A DNA stretch of 64,000 nt, from positions 51,570-115,569 of the forward strand of contig JAZLGU010000065.1 in NCBI GenBank assembly GCA_045616485.1. The letters are read 5' to 3'. The DNA comes from RGIG3528 sp045616485 (GTDB taxonomy: Bacteria > Bacillota > Clostridia > Lachnospirales > Lachnospiraceae). The translations under genes and the position numbers were made by a program. The notes below the pieces were generated by a model that ran no database searches, was not told where the DNA came from, and saw nothing but the letters and a program-made list of their open reading frames with translations. Shown here one piece after another: positions 61,021 through 64,000 of the stretch (the first letter of the stretch is position 1; the number at the start of each line of letters is the position of its first letter).

Positions 61021-61094
61021 GACACGCTTTCTTACGAAAGCTAATTACAGTACTCGCCGTACAGGCCTCCATTGCCTGCGGCAAAGGAGATAAC
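61021..61094 (+). repeat. Further small hairpins and partial third copy of the element
   Basis: GCTTTC/GAAAGC (61026-61041) and GTAC/GTAC (61050-61062) are small hairpins. From 61072 the first 23 bases of the repeat element recur, TTGCC-TGC-GGCAA then AGGAGATAAC, and lead directly into the hydrogenase ATG. The repeat's left border thus serves as the ribosome site. Confidence 0.7.
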
Positions 61095-62771
61095 ATGTAC
61101 GAAGCTCTGACTTTAAAGAAATCTAACTGCAAAAACTGCTACAAGTGCATCAGGCACTGTCCTGTAAAAGCTATTCGTTTTTCCGAGAATCAGGCCCACA
61201 TCCTGACTCAGGACTGTATTTTGTGTGGTCAGTGCTTTGTTTACTGTCCTCAAAACGCCAAAGAAATCACCAACGATACAGGTCGTGTAAAAAAAATGAT
61301 AAAAGATGGCGAGAAGGTCATTGCAAGCCTTGCCCCATCATTCATAGCTGATTTTGACAATGTGGGTATTGATTCTATGCGTGATGCCCTGAAAAAGCTG
61401 GGCTTCTACGATGCTGAAGAAACAGCTATAGGCGCCACTATAGTAAAACGTGAATATGAGCGTCTGGTAAATGAAGGTAATTATGACAATCTCATTACTT
61501 CCTGCTGCCATACTGTGAATCTCCTGATTCAGAAATATTACCCCGAGCTCACAAAATACCTGGCTGATGTGCTTTCTCCCATGCAGGCCCACTGTCAGGA
61601 TATAAAGAGACGCCATCCCGATGCTAAGGTGGTATTCATCGGGCCCTGCGTTTCCAAAAAAGATGAAGCAGATCGCTACCCGGGCTACGCTGATGTAGTA
61701 CTGACCTTTGAAGAGCTGGCAGAAATGTTTGACGAAAAAAATATTGTCCCTGAGGAAAAACTGGACAGCACTCCCGAAAGCCTTACCCGCTTTTTCCCCA
61801 CTACCGGCGGCATCTTAAAAACTCTTACCGATTTTCACACTGATTACACTTATATGGCCATAGATGGCGTAAAAAACTGCCGGGCTGCTCTGGATGATAT
61901 GCTGCAGGGTAACATCAGCCATTGTTTTATCGAAATGAGTGCCTGCTCAGGCAGCTGCATCAATGGCCCGGTTATGAAAAAATATCATAGAAATCCTGTC
62001 AGAGACTATCAGGCTATCGCCAAATATGCCGGTGATAAAGACTTCGATGTGCAGCAGCCGGAAATTTCTGATATCAGAAAGATACACCACTATACAAAGC
62101 GTGCATTGGTAGATCCTTCAGAAGAGGAAATCAAGGCAGCCCTTAAGTCCATGGGCAAAACCAAGCCCACAGATGAGCTAAACTGTGGCACCTGCGGCTA
62201 CGAGACCTGTCGTGAAAAAGCCATAGCTATATGCCGTGGAGTGGCAGAGTCATTCATGTGCCTGCCTTACCTTATGACCAAGTCCGAAAGCTTTTCATCA
62301 TCTATTATCACCAATTCTCCTTATGGCGTAATTGTAGTAAATAATGATTTGACTATCCAACAGGTTAATCCGGTAGGCCTTGATATATTAAAGCGTTCCC
62401 GCAACGAGAATTATAAGGGTCTAATGATTACGGAGCTGTTGCCTCCTGATTATTTCTTAGATGTACTTGATTCCAAAAAAGTTATTCAGGGAGTTCACAT
62501 GCATCTTTCTGAAATAGGCAGACATATATCTGCCACTTTCACATACGATAAGGACTCCGACCTCATCATAGCTCTTTTCCAGGACATCACAAAAGCAGAG
62601 CAGGAAAAGGCCCAGAAGGAGGCCATCACAAAGAAAACTGTAGAAACAGCCGATGCCCTGGTTGCAAAGCAAATGCGAATCGTACAGGAAATTGCATCGC
62701 TGCTGGGCGAGACTACCGCAGAAACAAAGATAGCTCTTACTAAACTCAAGGAGACCGTGCAAAATGACTAA
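61095..62771 (+). CDS. Sensory-type [FeFe]-hydrogenase with PAS domain
   Basis: A 558-residue protein. Two 4Fe-4S motifs (Cys12/15/18/22 and Cys41/44/47/51) lead to an H-cluster domain with TSCC (Cys137-138), GPCVSKKDE (Cys185) and MSACSGSC (Cys284, Cys288). An additional Fe-S domain (Cys364/367/372 onward), a PAS domain (about 398-510) and a coiled-coil tail follow. TSCCP is changed to TSCCH and the third motif ends in NGP. The layout matches group C (HydS-type) putative hydrogen sensors rather than bulk hydrogenases. It overlaps the phosphatase gene by eight bases. Confidence 0.88.
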   Translation: MYEALTLKKSNCKNCYKCIRHCPVKAIRFSENQAHILTQDCILCGQCFVYCPQNAKEITNDTGRVKKMIKDGEKVIASLAPSFIADFDNVGIDSMRDALKKLGFYDAEETAIGATIVKREYERLVNEGNYDNLITSCCHTVNLLIQKYYPELTKYLADVLSPMQAHCQDIKRRHPDAKVVFIGPCVSKKDEADRYPGYADVVLTFEELAEMFDEKNIVPEEKLDSTPESLTRFFPTTGGILKTLTDFHTDYTYMAIDGVKNCRAALDDMLQGNISHCFIEMSACSGSCINGPVMKKYHRNPVRDYQAIAKYAGDKDFDVQQPEISDIRKIHHYTKRALVDPSEEEIKAALKSMGKTKPTDELNCGTCGYETCREKAIAICRGVAESFMCLPYLMTKSESFSSSIITNSPYGVIVVNNDLTIQQVNPVGLDILKRSRNENYKGLMITELLPPDYFLDVLDSKKVIQGVHMHLSEIGRHISATFTYDKDSDLIIALFQDITKAEQEKAQKEAITKKTVETADALVAKQMRIVQEIASLLGETTAETKIALTKLKETVQND

Positions 62772-63933
62772 TCTTTTTTGTGATATCGGTTACAAAAGCA
62801 TAAATCATTTTGGTGAGCAGCTCTGCGGTGATCATGTAGTAGTTAAAAGGAGCGAGGAAAACGGCACTGTGATAGTACTGGCAGATGGTCTGGGTAGTGG
62901 TGTAAAAGCCAGTATTCTCTCTACCCTTACCTCTACCATCATAGGTACGATGCTGGCAGAAGGCCTGTCAGTTACCGACTGCGTAGATACTATTGTAGCT
63001 ACCCTCCCAGTGTGTGCAGATAGAGACGTAGCCTACTCTACCTTTACCATAATTCATATAAAAGGTACCACTGCTGATATTATCCAGTACGACAATCCTC
63101 CGCTGGTGCTTCTTAGAAATGGTAAAAATTTTAGCTACATTACACGCCAGGTAAAAGTAAACGACAAAAAGCTGCTGCTAAGTAATATTCAACTGAAAGA
63201 ACATGACACCCTGGTAGCCTTCAGTGATGGCTGTCCCTATGCAGGCCCTGCTCATACCCTTAATATGCATTGGAAGCAGGAGGACATTGTGTCTTTTTTG
63301 GAGACCTACAGTGCAGTAGGCTACAGTGCCAAGACTCTGGCCACCATGCTGGTTGACGAATGCAACCGCCTCTATAACAATGCTCCCGGCGACGATACTA
63401 CAGCTCTTGCCGTACACATCAAAAAAAGGCAATCCGTAAATATCTTTTTCGGACCGCCTCTCAAGCAGGATATGGAACAGAAGATTTTTGACGAATTTTT
63501 CGCATTACCCGGTAAACATGTAATCTGCGGCGGCACCACTGCCCGTATCGCAGCTGCTCACCTTAAAAAGACTGTAGTCCCTGAAAATTCTTCTCCCGAT
63601 CCTACTATACCCCCTATTTCAAAAATAGAGGGTGTGGACCTCACCACAGAGGGCGTCGTTACCATGAGTAAAGTACTGGAATATGCCAAGGACTACCTAA
63701 ATGCCAACGAGCTCTATACTGACTGGGCCTTTATGAGAGATGGAGCTTCTCTCCTTGCCCGCCTCCTTTTTGAAGGGGCCACAGACATCACCTTTTACGC
63801 AGGTCAGGCCATTAATGAAGCTCACAACGAGCACAACAGCAAATTTTCTTACGAAAGAAAAGCTCTGGTGCTAGTGGAATTATCTGATATCTTATGTGAA
63901 ATAGGTAAGAACGTAACAATCAAAACAGTATAA
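62764..63933 (+). CDS. SpoIIE/PP2C-type phosphatase with extra C-terminal domain
   Basis: A 389-residue protein. Residues about 1-230 are a SpoIIE-type PP2C phosphatase with VLADGLGSGVKAS (metal Asp41), AFSDGC and PGDDTTALAV. The last ~155 residues form a domain I do not recognise, containing HVICGGTTARIAA. The ATG lies inside the end of the hydrogenase gene, so the two are translationally coupled. It is probably the output of the hydrogen sensor, dephosphorylating a Ser/Thr-phosphorylated regulator. Its target is not in the window. Confidence 0.85.
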   Translation: MTNLFCDIGYKSINHFGEQLCGDHVVVKRSEENGTVIVLADGLGSGVKASILSTLTSTIIGTMLAEGLSVTDCVDTIVATLPVCADRDVAYSTFTIIHIKGTTADIIQYDNPPLVLLRNGKNFSYITRQVKVNDKKLLLSNIQLKEHDTLVAFSDGCPYAGPAHTLNMHWKQEDIVSFLETYSAVGYSAKTLATMLVDECNRLYNNAPGDDTTALAVHIKKRQSVNIFFGPPLKQDMEQKIFDEFFALPGKHVICGGTTARIAAAHLKKTVVPENSSPDPTIPPISKIEGVDLTTEGVVTMSKVLEYAKDYLNANELYTDWAFMRDGASLLARLLFEGATDITFYAGQAINEAHNEHNSKFSYERKALVLVELSDILCEIGKNVTIKTV

Positions 63934-64000
63934 AATTGTCACGGAAATTAAAAATTGACACGGGAAATTGACACGGGGACGTTTCTCATTGACAACTTTT
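63934..64000. repeat. REP-type repeat at the right edge
   Basis: Directly after the phosphatase stop come partial units (TTGTCACGG, TTGACACGGG) and one full plus-orientation unit containing CACGGGGACGTTTCTCATTG. It is the same unit as in the cluster at 42560-42764, and it may continue beyond the window. Confidence 0.8.

Overview
The window looks like the chromosome of an anaerobic, fibre-degrading clostridial bacterium, most likely a Lachnospiraceae member of the Butyrivibrio/Pseudobutyrivibrio type. The signs are an Rnf complex, [FeFe]-hydrogenase maturases with a sensory hydrogenase, a Tad pilus of the DUF5702 type, secreted GH5/GH43 enzymes, a GH88, AGGAGG-type ribosome sites and Firmicutes sigma-A promoters. 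This assignment is inference; no rRNA gene is present. Nearly everything from 1 to 58000 is read on the minus strand, and the hydrogenase block at the right end is on the plus strand.

Layout. 1-12.6 kb (minus): a Pel-like exopolysaccharide operon behind one strong promoter. It starts with a lasso-peptidase-like B2 protein, then an SDR-PelD fusion, a PelE-like protein, a DUF2194 protein, PelF, PelG, DUF2304, two glycosyltransferases, a DUF4874/DUF4832 protein and a membrane protein cut by the window edge. 12.6-14.1 kb: tetR-surE with an operator and terminator. 14.1-25.1 kb: a Tad/Flp pilus operon (tadZ, tadA, tadB, tadC, flp, DUF5702, two TadE-like proteins, prepilin peptidase, FHA, zinc ribbon) that appears to run on into pepT. 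25.2-32.1 kb: a flavoprotein, a YdcF protein, clpB under CIRCE, a GH113-like enzyme and a nitroreductase-like protein.

32.1-36.7 kb: an rnfCDEAB operon without rnfG. 36.7-37.8 kb: a long intergenic region with a candidate small RNA and an HTH-type gene. 37.8-47.0 kb: a carbohydrate region with a cell-wall-anchored protein, two GH43 proteins, a GH5 lipoprotein, a GT2, an unknown protein and a GH88. Palindromic operator-like sites and REP-type repeats lie between these genes. 47.0-51.1 kb: a heterodimeric ABC exporter and a tRNA-Pro(AGG). 51.1-58.0 kb: a nuclease-fold protein, an ECF sigma/anti-sigma/lipoprotein unit, a spermidine-synthase-like membrane protein, a MATE transporter and TcdA.

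58.0-64.0 kb (plus): hydG, hydF, a PAS-containing sensory [FeFe]-hydrogenase and a SpoIIE/PP2C-type phosphatase, which together suggest a hydrogen-sensing signalling unit. The gaps between these genes hold a duplicated stem-loop element of about 105 bp. It carries the ribosome-binding sequence at its borders and shows a compensatory base-pair change between copies. I regard that element, the rnfG-less rnf operon, the hydrogenase-phosphatase pair and the modified pel cluster as the most interesting parts.
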